Source of the DNA: Synergistaceae bacterium
GTDB lineage: Bacteria; Synergistota; Synergistia; Synergistales; Aminobacteriaceae
Length of the DNA stretch: 5,692 bases
NCBI GenBank assembly: GCA_017475805.1
Contig: JAFVEW010000038.1
Coordinates: 1 to 5,692, forward strand
Direction of reading: 5' to 3'
This document shows, piece after piece, positions 1 through 5,692 of the stretch (position 1 is its first letter; each line of letters starts with the position of its first letter). The notes beneath the pieces were generated by a model. That model worked only from the letters and a program-made list of their open reading frames with translations, was not told the DNA's origin and did no database searches. The translations under genes were made by a program, and so were the position numbers.

Positions 1-104
1 AAAATGCAAAAATTAATCTTTCAACTCTCGCGCGAAAGCCAAGATTTTTCAATCATATATAGCTACTAAATAAAATTAAAAAAATTAAGAAAGCTCGTGA
101 AAAA

Positions 105-947
105 ATGATAGTCGGAATAATCGGATTAGGTTTAATAGGAGGCTCGTTAGCAAAAAGCATCAAGACCAAAACTCTTCATAATGTCATCGCATTCGATATT
201 GACACGTCTACAATGACAATGGCGAAACTCTGCGGTGCTGTCGATGAGGAGTTGACTGACGAAAATTTATCTCAATGTGATTTATTATTTCTCGCAGTAA
301 GTCCATCTAACGCTGTCGAATGGATCGAAAATCACGCTGAAAATCTTACGAATAAATCTGTAGTTATAGACTTATGCGGAGTCAAACGTGTTGTTTGTGA
401 GAAAATTTATCCGCTTGCTCATAAACGCGGATTTATATTTATTGGCGGCCATCCTATGGCAGGTCGTGAACGAAGCGGCTTTGTGAATTCGACTGCTGAA
501 TTATTTGACGGAGCATCGATGATTTTGACGCCTGAACTTGAAAACGGTTTGAGCATCGATATTCTTGAAAAATTAAAAGCCTTCTTTGTTGACGTCGGAT
601 TTTCTTCCGTAACTTTCACAAGTCCCGAAGAACACGACAGAATAATAGCCTATACTTCACAGCTTGCCCACGTGATTTCGAGTGCTTATGTAAAATCGCC
701 CGACGCTGTTAAACGTCGCGGTTTCAGCGCAGGAAGTTTTCGTGATATGACGCGTGTTGCAAGGCTTGATGAAAAATTGTGGACTGAATTATTTTTATCT
801 AATCGAGATTTTTTGATCGAGCAAATCGAAATCATTATGAAAAATATAAACGAATATCTTTCTGCCATAAAAGATAACGACGCAGACAAGTTAGAGAAAC
901 TTTTACGCGAAGGACGCGAAATGAAAGCTCTTGCCGGCGGAAATTAA
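105..947 (+). CDS. tyrA: Prephenate dehydrogenase (TyrA), monofunctional, no ACT domain
   Basis: This cytosolic enzyme oxidatively decarboxylates prephenate to 4-hydroxyphenylpyruvate, the committed step to tyrosine. The 280-residue protein opens with a Rossmann dinucleotide loop GLGLIGGS (residues 7-14). An Asp at residue 31 ends the second strand (AFDID), which favours NAD+ over NADP+. The prephenate-site motif GGHPMAGRERSG follows (His116). TSQLAH (His189) is the helical-domain motif, and SFRD (Arg213) continues it. The length fits the two-domain core; the C-terminal ACT domain seen in longer Bacillus-type TyrA is absent, so direct tyrosine feedback through such a domain is not expected. 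The start at 105 places the Rossmann loop at the usual distance from the N-terminus. Its ribosome site is weak (AAGAAAG-like, about 87-93). It is the first recognisable gene of the aromatic operon, and aroA begins 4 bases after its stop. Family assignment is secure. Confidence 0.95.
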   Translation: MIVGIIGLGLIGGSLAKSIKTKTLHNVIAFDIDTSTMTMAKLCGAVDEELTDENLSQCDLLFLAVSPSNAVEWIENHAENLTNKSVVIDLCGVKRVVCEKIYPLAHKRGFIFIGGHPMAGRERSGFVNSTAELFDGASMILTPELENGLSIDILEKLKAFFVDVGFSSVTFTSPEEHDRIIAYTSQLAHVISSAYVKSPDAVKRRGFSAGSFRDMTRVARLDEKLWTELFLSNRDFLIEQIEIIMKNINEYLSAIKDNDADKLEKLLREGREMKALAGGN

Positions 948-951
948 AATC

Positions 952-2244
952 ATGAATGTACAAATTTGTCCGCATAGGCTTTCGGGCTTTGTAAATGCTC
1001 CTGTGTCAAAATCTGAAGCTCACAGAATGTTGATATGCGCGGCACTATGTGAAGAGCCTGTTAAATTATTTATAGGACGTGATTTAACTTCGGGACTTTC
1101 GGATGATATAACAGCTACTATAAATTGCCTGCGATCTTTGGGAGCAAAAATTTCATTTACGAACGATAATTTTTTGAATATCGTGCCGATTAACAGAAAG
1201 AGAGTTCCTGAAAAAGTTGAATTAGATTGCAGAGAGAGCGGCTCAACTTTGAGGTTTATTTTGCCTGTCGCTGCGGCCTTGTGTGAAAATGTCAGCGTCT
1301 CTGGACGCGGAAGACTTCCTGAACGTCCGGTTGTTGAATTAATCGAAGCAATGAAAGCCGGCGGCGTAAAATTTTCGTCGGAGCGTTTACCTTTTGAGAC
1401 GTCAGGAAAATTGCAGGCCGGGATTTTCAAATTACCCGGCAATGTAAGCTCGCAATATATTTCGGGCTTGATGTTGGCCTTGCCTATTTTGAAAGACAAC
1501 AGCGTCATAAAATTAACATCAGACTTAAAATCTTCAGCTTATGTCGATATAACAATCTCATCGTTAAAAAAATTCGGCATTGTCATAGAAGCTCTAAACA
1601 ACGAATACAAAATCATTGGCGGTCTGAAATTTTTATCACCTGGCGCGATTTCTGCGGGCGGCGATTGGTCGGGAGCAGCGTTTTTTCTTGTAGCCGGAGC
1701 TTTCTCAGGACCTGTGTCAGTGACGGGGCTTTCAACTAGTTCTGCTCAAGGCGACAAAAAAATCCTCGATATTCTTCGTGATTTCGGAGCTGAAATAAAA
1801 ATTTTCAACAACATAATCACTGTCTTTCCTGTTCCTGAAGCCAAAACTAACAGATATTTTGAAATTGATATAGACCCTACGCCAGATTTGCTGCCAGCTT
1901 TAGCCGTAGCTGCCGCTTGTTGCTGTTGTGATGTTAGATTTTATAATGCTGCGCGCTTAAGGCTCAAGGAAAGCGATCGAATAAAAACTACAGCTTCAAT
2001 CTTGCGTTCATTAGGCGGAACTGTAACAGAAAAGCCCGATGAATTACTTGTCGGAGGTTCTTACAGCTTAACGGGAGGCAAGGCCGAAGGTTTTAACGAC
2101 CATCGAATAGTCATGTCCGCCGCCGTAGCAGGAATTAAATGTAAGACCGGAATTATCATCACTGACGCAGAAAGCGTTGGAAAGTCTTACCCTGAGTTTT
2201 TCAGGGATTACAAATCATTAGGAGGTCAACTTAATGTCATCTGA
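952..2244 (+). CDS. aroA: 3-phosphoshikimate 1-carboxyvinyltransferase (EPSP synthase)
   Basis: This enzyme transfers the enolpyruvyl group of PEP to shikimate 3-phosphate, giving EPSP, the sixth shikimate-pathway step. I chose ATG at 952 (430 residues, a normal family length). The frame stays open to a TTG at 931, but that would overlap tyrA and has no well-placed ribosome site; GGCGGA (936-941) lies 10 bases before the ATG. Visible motifs in order are the N-terminal SKSEAHR, ESGSTLRF (counterpart of the E. coli NAGTAMRP loop, central Gly kept), GRGRLPERPV, the NVSSQYISG substrate loop, DWSGAAFF, the PTPDLLPALAVAAA segment, RLRLKESDRI and NDHRIVMSAA. All expected catalytic regions are present, so the enzyme looks functional. 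An odd run of four cysteines sits at residues 323-326. The 3' end overlaps aroC by 11 bases and carries its ribosome-binding site, suggesting translational coupling. Confidence 0.95.
   Translation: MNVQICPHRLSGFVNAPVSKSEAHRMLICAALCEEPVKLFIGRDLTSGLSDDITATINCLRSLGAKISFTNDNFLNIVPINRKRVPEKVELDCRESGSTLRFILPVAAALCENVSVSGRGRLPERPVVELIEAMKAGGVKFSSERLPFETSGKLQAGIFKLPGNVSSQYISGLMLALPILKDNSVIKLTSDLKSSAYVDITISSLKKFGIVIEALNNEYKIIGGLKFLSPGAISAGGDWSGAAFFLVAGAFSGPVSVTGLSTSSAQGDKKILDILRDFGAEIKIFNNIITVFPVPEAKTNRYFEIDIDPTPDLLPALAVAAACCCCDVRFYNAARLRLKESDRIKTTASILRSLGGTVTEKPDELLVGGSYSLTGGKAEGFNDHRIVMSAAVAGIKCKTGIIITDAESVGKSYPEFFRDYKSLGGQLNVI
2220..2226 (+). promoter_or_regulatory. Strong Shine-Dalgarno site for aroC inside the aroA 3' end
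   Basis: AGGAGGT lies 7 bases before the aroC ATG at 2234 and within the last codons of aroA. The full anti-16S match and good spacing fix the aroC start. Because the site is covered by ribosomes finishing aroA, the two genes are probably translationally coupled (inference). Confidence 0.85.
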
Positions 2245-3232
2245 ATTTGGAATAAATATAAAATATTCGATATTTGGGCAATCGCATGGCAATGCTATCG
2301 GAGTTTTGGTTGATAGATTTCCTGTTGGCGAACATATAGATTTTGATGAACTTCAAAATTTTTTAGCGCGGCGCAAACCTGGACAAAGTGATTTAACTAC
2401 CAAGCGCAATGAAGCTGATGAGCCTATAATTTTATCTGGCCTGAACGAGAAAAATATAACGTGCGGTGCCCCGTTTTGCGCAATAATAAAGAATAATGAC
2501 GTTCGTTCACAGGATTATTCAAATATTATTAACACTCCGAGACCAGGACACGCTGATTATACAGCGTGGCTTAAATACGAAGGTCATGCTGACATACGCG
2601 GAGGCGGTCATTTTTCAGGAAGATTGACAGCACCGTTATGTGTTGCCGGTGGAATAGCTCTTCAAATTCTGAAGCGTCGAGAAATTTTTATCAGTGCAAA
2701 ACTAATTGAAGCCGGTGGAAAAAAGGATGAAGCAATGTTTCAGGCTATAAGAGACGCTGCTGCTGACGGCGATTCAGTCGGAGGTGTTATCGAGTGCTTG
2801 ATCTTTTATCCTAAAGAATTTTCAGGACTTGGCGAGCCTATGTTCGATGGCGTTGAAAGTCAGCTTGCAAAAGTTTTATTCGGAATACCGGCAGTCAAAG
2901 GCGTTGAATTTGGGGCTGGCTTCGAGGCTTCAAGATTACGCGGCTCGCAGAATAACGACGAATTTAAGATCGACGAAGCTGGGAATATTTTCACTTCAAC
3001 GAATAATGCTGGAGGAATTTTAGGCGGTATCACTAATGGAATGCCGATAGTATTCCGTGCAGCGTTCAAGCCAACACCCTCAATAAGTATTTCTCAGAAA
3101 ACTGTAAATCTTTCTGAAAAAAAGGAGACAGAAATTTCAATTAAGGGCCGTCATGATCCTTGTCTCGCTTTGCGTGCTATCCCTGTAGTTGAAGCAGCTG
3201 CAGCGTGCGTAATGTTAGATTTGATTTCTTAG
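2234..3232 (+). CDS. aroC: Chorismate synthase, short form
   Basis: This enzyme eliminates phosphate from EPSP to give chorismate, using reduced FMN as a non-consumed cofactor. The catalytic histidines are visible as His18 in FGQSHG and His106 in RPGHADYT. RRKPGQS near the N-terminus, RGGGHFSGRLTAP after GHAD, GLGEPMFDG, AVKGVEFGAGF, RGSQN (from Arg236), NNAGGILGGI and GRHDPC (Arg306-Cys310) are all family landmarks. At 332 residues it is shorter than the usual 350-390. The missing length seems to come mainly from the central segment near residues 155-168, plus an early C-terminus soon after the AIPVVEAAAA signature. The first signature has Gln where Glu or Asp is usual (GQSHG for GESHG). The reading frame is intact and flanking motifs are good, so I read it as a compact functional enzyme rather than a broken gene. 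The start is set by AGGAGGT 7 bases upstream. Confidence 0.95.
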   Translation: MSSEFGINIKYSIFGQSHGNAIGVLVDRFPVGEHIDFDELQNFLARRKPGQSDLTTKRNEADEPIILSGLNEKNITCGAPFCAIIKNNDVRSQDYSNIINTPRPGHADYTAWLKYEGHADIRGGGHFSGRLTAPLCVAGGIALQILKRREIFISAKLIEAGGKKDEAMFQAIRDAAADGDSVGGVIECLIFYPKEFSGLGEPMFDGVESQLAKVLFGIPAVKGVEFGAGFEASRLRGSQNNDEFKIDEAGNIFTSTNNAGGILGGITNGMPIVFRAAFKPTPSISISQKTVNLSEKKETEISIKGRHDPCLALRAIPVVEAAAACVMLDLIS

Positions 3233-3242
3233 GGAGCGTTAC

Positions 3243-4097
3243 ATGTTTAACTATGTTAATTCAAAATTCCCTGTGGATGGGGCAGCAGCATGTTCTGGTC
3301 TCGAAGGTTCTAACGCTGGGGCGGCTTGCATGAAGTTTTTTCCGCGTGGAAAAACAATATATTTAGATTCGTTTCAAGCAGTTTTTGAGGCGGTTTACTC
3401 AGGACGCTGTGAATATGGAGTACTCCCAATAGAAAATAGCTTTAACGGTTCAGTCAGAGCAGTTTATGATTTACTGATTCAGTATAAATTTTCAATCGTA
3501 AGAAGTTTGTTGCTTCCGATCCGCCATTTCCTTTTAGCTAAACACGGAGTCCGAATAGAGTCAATAAAAACTATATATTCTCATTCTCAAGCATTGGGTC
3601 AATGCTCAAAATTTCTCAATGATTTAGCAGAAAAATATAAAACTCAAAGTCTTCCGTTTTGGAACACAGCCGGAGCGGCAAAAATGGTTAGCGAAAATGA
3701 AGATACAACTCTTGCAGCAATAGCCTCTCCGTTATGCGCAGAACTTTACGGGCTTGACAGCATTGCCTGTGACATTCAAAACAATAACAATAATTACACG
3801 AAGTTTATATGTATCTCGAAAACTCCAGCGATATACGACAGAGCAGATCATATAAGTCTTATCGTAACTTGTGAGAACAGACCGGGCGCACTAAATAAAA
3901 TTCTCTCAAAAATTTTTGAACATAATGTCAACATGAATAAACTTGAAAGTTGTCCAAAGGCTGATGGTCAATTTGAATATTTATTTTTCCTTGAGCTTGA
4001 AGCATCATTAAAAAATTCCGGGATTATCTCAATGCTTGATGACATAGAGAAAAATTGCTCAGAGTGCGTATTTCTTGGAAACTACGCATTAGTATAG
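3243..4097 (+). CDS. pheA: Prephenate dehydratase with C-terminal ACT domain, no chorismate mutase domain
   Basis: This enzyme converts prephenate to phenylpyruvate, the committed step to phenylalanine. The 284-residue protein has a periplasmic-binding-protein-like catalytic region at about residues 12-195, with SGLEGSNAG (18-26), GVLPIENSFNGSV (PIENS at 62-66), SHSQALGQC (from Ser113) and NNYTKF (Thr186-Phe188). The last motif matches the catalytic TRF of E. coli PheA, with Lys for Arg. An ACT domain follows (about 202-284): HISLIVTCENRPGALNKI carries the GAL(V) motif as GALN (215-218), and LESCP carries the ESRP motif as ESCP (235-238). In E. coli these two motifs bind the inhibitor phenylalanine. 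Many clostridial relatives have an N-terminal chorismate mutase domain; here only a short leader precedes the dehydratase, and aroC ends 10 bases upstream, leaving no room for one. AGGGAG (3231-3236), overlapping the aroC stop, is the ribosome site, 6 bases before the ATG. Confidence 0.92.
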   Translation: MFNYVNSKFPVDGAAACSGLEGSNAGAACMKFFPRGKTIYLDSFQAVFEAVYSGRCEYGVLPIENSFNGSVRAVYDLLIQYKFSIVRSLLLPIRHFLLAKHGVRIESIKTIYSHSQALGQCSKFLNDLAEKYKTQSLPFWNTAGAAKMVSENEDTTLAAIASPLCAELYGLDSIACDIQNNNNNYTKFICISKTPAIYDRADHISLIVTCENRPGALNKILSKIFEHNVNMNKLESCPKADGQFEYLFFLELEASLKNSGIISMLDDIEKNCSECVFLGNYALV

Positions 4098-4122
4098 ATT
4101 AACGTTAGGAGTTACGAAAATT

Positions 4123-4608
4123 ATGAATATAGTATTAATAGGAATGCCTGGAAGCGGAAAAACAACAATCGGGACAGAGATAGCAAAATTAATGGGTAGA
4201 AAATTCATAGATGTCGATTCAATCATCCCTGAACTTGCAGGAATGAGCATAGCAGAAATCTTTGCTCGTCATGGCGAAAGTACTTTTAGAAAATACGAAC
4301 GCGAACAGACGCTCAAGGCGTCGCAAAATGTAGACGTTGTAATCGCAACAGGCGGCGGAATGGTAAAGGACAGGAGAAATTATTACCCTTTACATGAAAC
4401 AGGTTATATATGCCAGATTTACAGGGATATTTCTTTGCTGCCTACGGAGGGAAGGCCGTTATCGCAAGCTAACAATCTGGAAACGATGTATGCGCAGCGA
4501 AAGCATATGTATGAATTTTTCAGGGATTGCATAGTTATAAATGACAGGACGCCGATAGAGGCGGCCCAAGATGTGATTATGAATTTTAAGACCTTCTGTA
4601 ATTGTTAA
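4123..4608 (+). CDS. aroK: Shikimate kinase
   Basis: This P-loop kinase phosphorylates shikimate at the 3-OH with ATP, feeding AroA of the same operon. The 161-residue length is typical. The Walker A motif is GMPGSGKTT (residues 7-15, Lys13). DVD (30-32) provides the Mg2+ and shikimate-binding aspartates, and Phe55-Arg56 in TFRKYE match the conserved substrate-binding FR pair. GGG (77-79) in IATGGGMV is the Walker B-region glycine loop, and TEGRPL (Arg111) belongs to the lid. AGGAG at 4107-4111, 11 bases before the ATG, is the ribosome site. It is the last gene of the aromatic operon, 25 bases after pheA and followed by an intrinsic terminator. Whether it should be called aroK or aroL cannot be told; only one copy is seen here. 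Confidence 0.93.
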   Translation: MNIVLIGMPGSGKTTIGTEIAKLMGRKFIDVDSIIPELAGMSIAEIFARHGESTFRKYEREQTLKASQNVDVVIATGGGMVKDRRNYYPLHETGYICQIYRDISLLPTEGRPLSQANNLETMYAQRKHMYEFFRDCIVINDRTPIEAAQDVIMNFKTFCNC

Positions 4609-4638
4609 ACTGAAACTTTTTTACAAGAGCCTCCGAAG

Positions 4639-4664
4639 TCCCGGCGAAAACCGGGATATTTTTT
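4639..4664 (+). terminator. Intrinsic terminator of the aromatic operon
   Basis: TCCCGG (4639-4644) pairs perfectly with CCGGGA (4651-4656) around a six-base CGAAAA loop, and is followed by TATTTTTT (4657-4664). The G/C-rich stem plus T tract, 31 bases after the aroK stop and before a new promoter, is a textbook Rho-independent terminator for + strand transcription. No matching A tract precedes the stem, so it is not bidirectional. Confidence 0.88.
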
Positions 4665-4687
4665 ATTACGAAAAAAATAAAGGAAAT

Positions 4688-4715
4688 TTGAAATTACACG
4701 GAAAATACTTATAAT
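4688..4715 (+). promoter_or_regulatory. Sigma-70/SigA-type promoter for the rfb unit
   Basis: TTGAAA (4688-4693) and a perfect TATAAT (4710-4715) are separated by 16 bases, close to the 17-base optimum. Transcription would begin near 4722, giving a leader of about 27 bases before the rfbA ATG. Its place between the aroK terminator and rfbA supports a separate transcription unit. The site is read from sequence only; AT-richness raises the chance of a coincidental match. Confidence 0.65.
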
Positions 4716-4735
4716 GAAATTAAAGCTACACGCAT

Positions 4736-4740
4736 GGAGG
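4736..4740 (+). promoter_or_regulatory. Shine-Dalgarno site that decides the rfbA start
   Basis: GGAGG lies 8 bases before the ATG at 4749. An in-frame ATG at 4734 overlaps this same GGAGG and has no comparable site upstream of it, so 4749 is the better start. Confidence 0.85.
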
Positions 4741-4748
4741 AAATTTCT

Positions 4749-5645
4749 ATGAAGGGTATAGTTTTAGCCGGAGGAAGCGGCACTCGTCTTTATCCGCTCA
4801 CACTCGTAACTTCAAAACAATTGTTGCCTGTTTATGACAAGCCTATGATTTATTACCCGGTTTCAATTTTAATGCAGGCGAAAATCAAAGATATTTTAAT
4901 AATCTCAACTCCCGATGATTTACCAAGATTTGAAAAACTTTTAGGCAACGGCTCGCAGTTTGGAGTAAATTTTTCTTATGCTGAACAGAAATCACCTGAC
5001 GGTTTAGCTCAGGCTTTTATAATCGGGAAAAATTTTATAGGCTCTGACACTGTTGCGATGATTTTAGGCGACAATATTTTTTCCGGGCAAGGCTTGAAGA
5101 AAAAATTAAATGAAGCTGTCGAAAACGCAGAGTCAAACAAAGGCGCAACGATATTCGGCTATTATGTCGATGATCCTGAACGCTTCGGCATAGTCGAATT
5201 TGATTCTAATGGCAGGGCGGTCTCAATCGAAGAAAAACCTGAACGCCCAAAAAGTAATTACTGTGTAACAGGACTTTATTTTTATGACAACAGAGTTATT
5301 AATTTTGCTGAAAATCTAAAACCTTCAAAGCGCGGCGAATTAGAAATCACTGACTTAAATCGAATTTACCTCGAACGCGGCGAATTAAACGTCGAACTTT
5401 TAGGACAGGGTTTCACGTGGCTCGACACAGGAACTCATGAGAGCTTGGCCGACGCTACAAATTTTGTTAAAACTCTTGAAACTCATCAGCATAGAAAAAT
5501 CGCCTGTCTTGAAGAAATCGCTTACTTAAACGGCTGGATAACCCGTCAAGACGTTTTGAAAGTCTACGAAAAATTAAAGAAAAATCAATACGGCCAATAT
5601 TTAATGGACGTTTTAGAAGGGAAATATCTCGATGCAAGAAGATAA
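4749..5645 (+). CDS. rfbA: Glucose-1-phosphate thymidylyltransferase
   Basis: This cytosolic nucleotidyltransferase joins dTTP and glucose 1-phosphate to make dTDP-glucose and pyrophosphate, the first step towards dTDP-L-rhamnose for surface polysaccharides. The 298-residue length is typical. The N-terminus [18 protein letters not shown] holds the nucleotide-binding loop (GGSGTR, residues 8-13). [16 protein letters not shown] follows, with GDNIF (Asp108) and WLDTGTH (Asp226) supplying the expected metal-binding aspartates. EEKP (161-164) and VTGLYFYD complete the sugar pocket. The C-terminal [12 protein letters not shown] and the [11 protein letters not shown] region are characteristic of RmlA and distinguish it from UDP- or CDP-glucose enzymes. 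Start 4749 is set by GGAGG; a start at 4734 would add five residues. It opens a new unit after the terminator, and its last codons overlap the next gene by 14 bases. The symbol rmlA is equally used. Confidence 0.95.
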   Translation: MKGIVLAGGSGTRLYPLTLVTSKQLLPVYDKPMIYYPVSILMQAKIKDILIISTPDDLPRFEKLLGNGSQFGVNFSYAEQKSPDGLAQAFIIGKNFIGSDTVAMILGDNIFSGQGLKKKLNEAVENAESNKGATIFGYYVDDPERFGIVEFDSNGRAVSIEEKPERPKSNYCVTGLYFYDNRVINFAENLKPSKRGELEITDLNRIYLERGELNVELLGQGFTWLDTGTHESLADATNFVKTLETHQHRKIACLEEIAYLNGWITRQDVLKVYEKLKKNQYGQYLMDVLEGKYLDARR

Positions 5646-5692
5646 AAATACAAAATTTTTTATCACCGGTGCTAACGGTCAATTAGGCCGCG
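5632..5692 (+). CDS. rfbD: dTDP-4-dehydrorhamnose reductase, N-terminal fragment cut by the window end
   Basis: Only the first 20 codons are present, in a frame different from rfbA and overlapping its last 14 bases. The peptide reads [20 protein letters not shown]. The TGANGQLGR dinucleotide-binding turn is the hallmark of RmlD, which reduces dTDP-4-keto-L-rhamnose to dTDP-L-rhamnose with NAD(P)H; the RmlB dehydratase would instead show a TGGAGFIG-type turn. AGAAGGGA (5615-5622), 9 bases before the ATG, is a good ribosome site. The position directly after rfbA supports the call. Other short-chain sugar reductases share this turn, so the call is probable rather than certain. The truncation is from the window edge, not a mutation. 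Confidence 0.75.
   Translation, partial: MQEDKNTKFFITGANGQLGR

Noticed and set aside
18..49. Weak hairpin CTTTC...GAAAG followed by ATTTTTC, a possible terminator upstream of tyrA
   Set aside because: The stem is only five mostly A/T pairs with an 11-base loop, and there is a gap before the short T run, so it is too weak to call.
1..69. Open frame at the left edge, either the 3' end of an upstream gene or a 21-codon ORF from ATG at 4 ending at TAA 67-69
   Set aside because: Two frames are open across this short AT-rich stretch (the other stops at 60-62). Neither peptide tail matches anything I recognise, and there is no good ribosome site visible for the ATG.
56..76. TATATA and TAAAAT boxes that could be a tyrA promoter -10
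   Set aside because: No acceptable -35 hexamer lies at 16-18 bases upstream, and such boxes are expected by chance in this AT-rich leader.
931..951. TTG start for aroA seven codons upstream of the ATG
   Set aside because: It overlaps the tyrA end, has no ribosome site at proper spacing, and adds residues not expected before the conserved N-terminus.
1020..1508. 162-codon open frame on the - strand inside aroA
   Set aside because: It is antisense to a fully conserved aroA coding region, and its translation shows no recognisable domain.
5467..5682. 71-codon - strand frame across the rfbA/rfbD junction
   Set aside because: It is antisense to conserved rfbA and rfbD codons, and its peptide is low in recognisable features.

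Overview
The window is a compact, one-direction stretch of primary metabolism in a moderately AT-rich bacterial genome, with every gene on the + strand. Protein subtypes suggest a Clostridia-type Bacillota, possibly an uncultured gut or rumen lineage: the chorismate synthase carries the SGRLTAP version of its central motif, TyrA has TSQLAH, EPSP synthase has ESGSTLRF, and the PheA ACT domain has LESCP. Strong Shine-Dalgarno sequences (AGGAGGT, GGAGG) and TTA/AAA/GAA-rich codon use fit. This assignment rests on motif memory only and is tentative.

Positions 105-4608 form one tightly packed aromatic amino acid operon: tyrA (prephenate dehydrogenase), aroA (EPSP synthase), aroC (chorismate synthase), pheA (prephenate dehydratase with ACT domain) and aroK (shikimate kinase). 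Junctions are 4 bases, an 11-base overlap, 10 bases and 25 bases, so co-transcription and partial translational coupling are very likely. AroK makes shikimate 3-phosphate, AroA adds phosphoenolpyruvate, AroC eliminates phosphate to give chorismate, and TyrA and PheA take prephenate towards tyrosine and phenylalanine. The step between chorismate and prephenate, chorismate mutase, is not encoded here. A clear intrinsic terminator (4639-4664) closes the operon.

A near-consensus sigma-70-type promoter (4688-4715) then starts a second unit for dTDP-L-rhamnose synthesis: rfbA/rmlA (glucose-1-phosphate thymidylyltransferase), overlapped by 14 bases by the start of rfbD/rmlD (dTDP-4-dehydrorhamnose reductase), which runs off the window. 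This unit supplies an activated sugar for cell-surface polysaccharide.

The first 104 bases hold no gene I can recognise; they probably separate tyrA from an upstream gene outside or just ending at the window edge. I see no RNA gene, mobile element, CRISPR array or previously undescribed system. The points worth a second look are protein-level: a PheA that looks as if it lost a chorismate mutase domain, an unusually short chorismate synthase, substituted ACT-domain residues in PheA, and an rfbA-rfbD order with no rfbC between.
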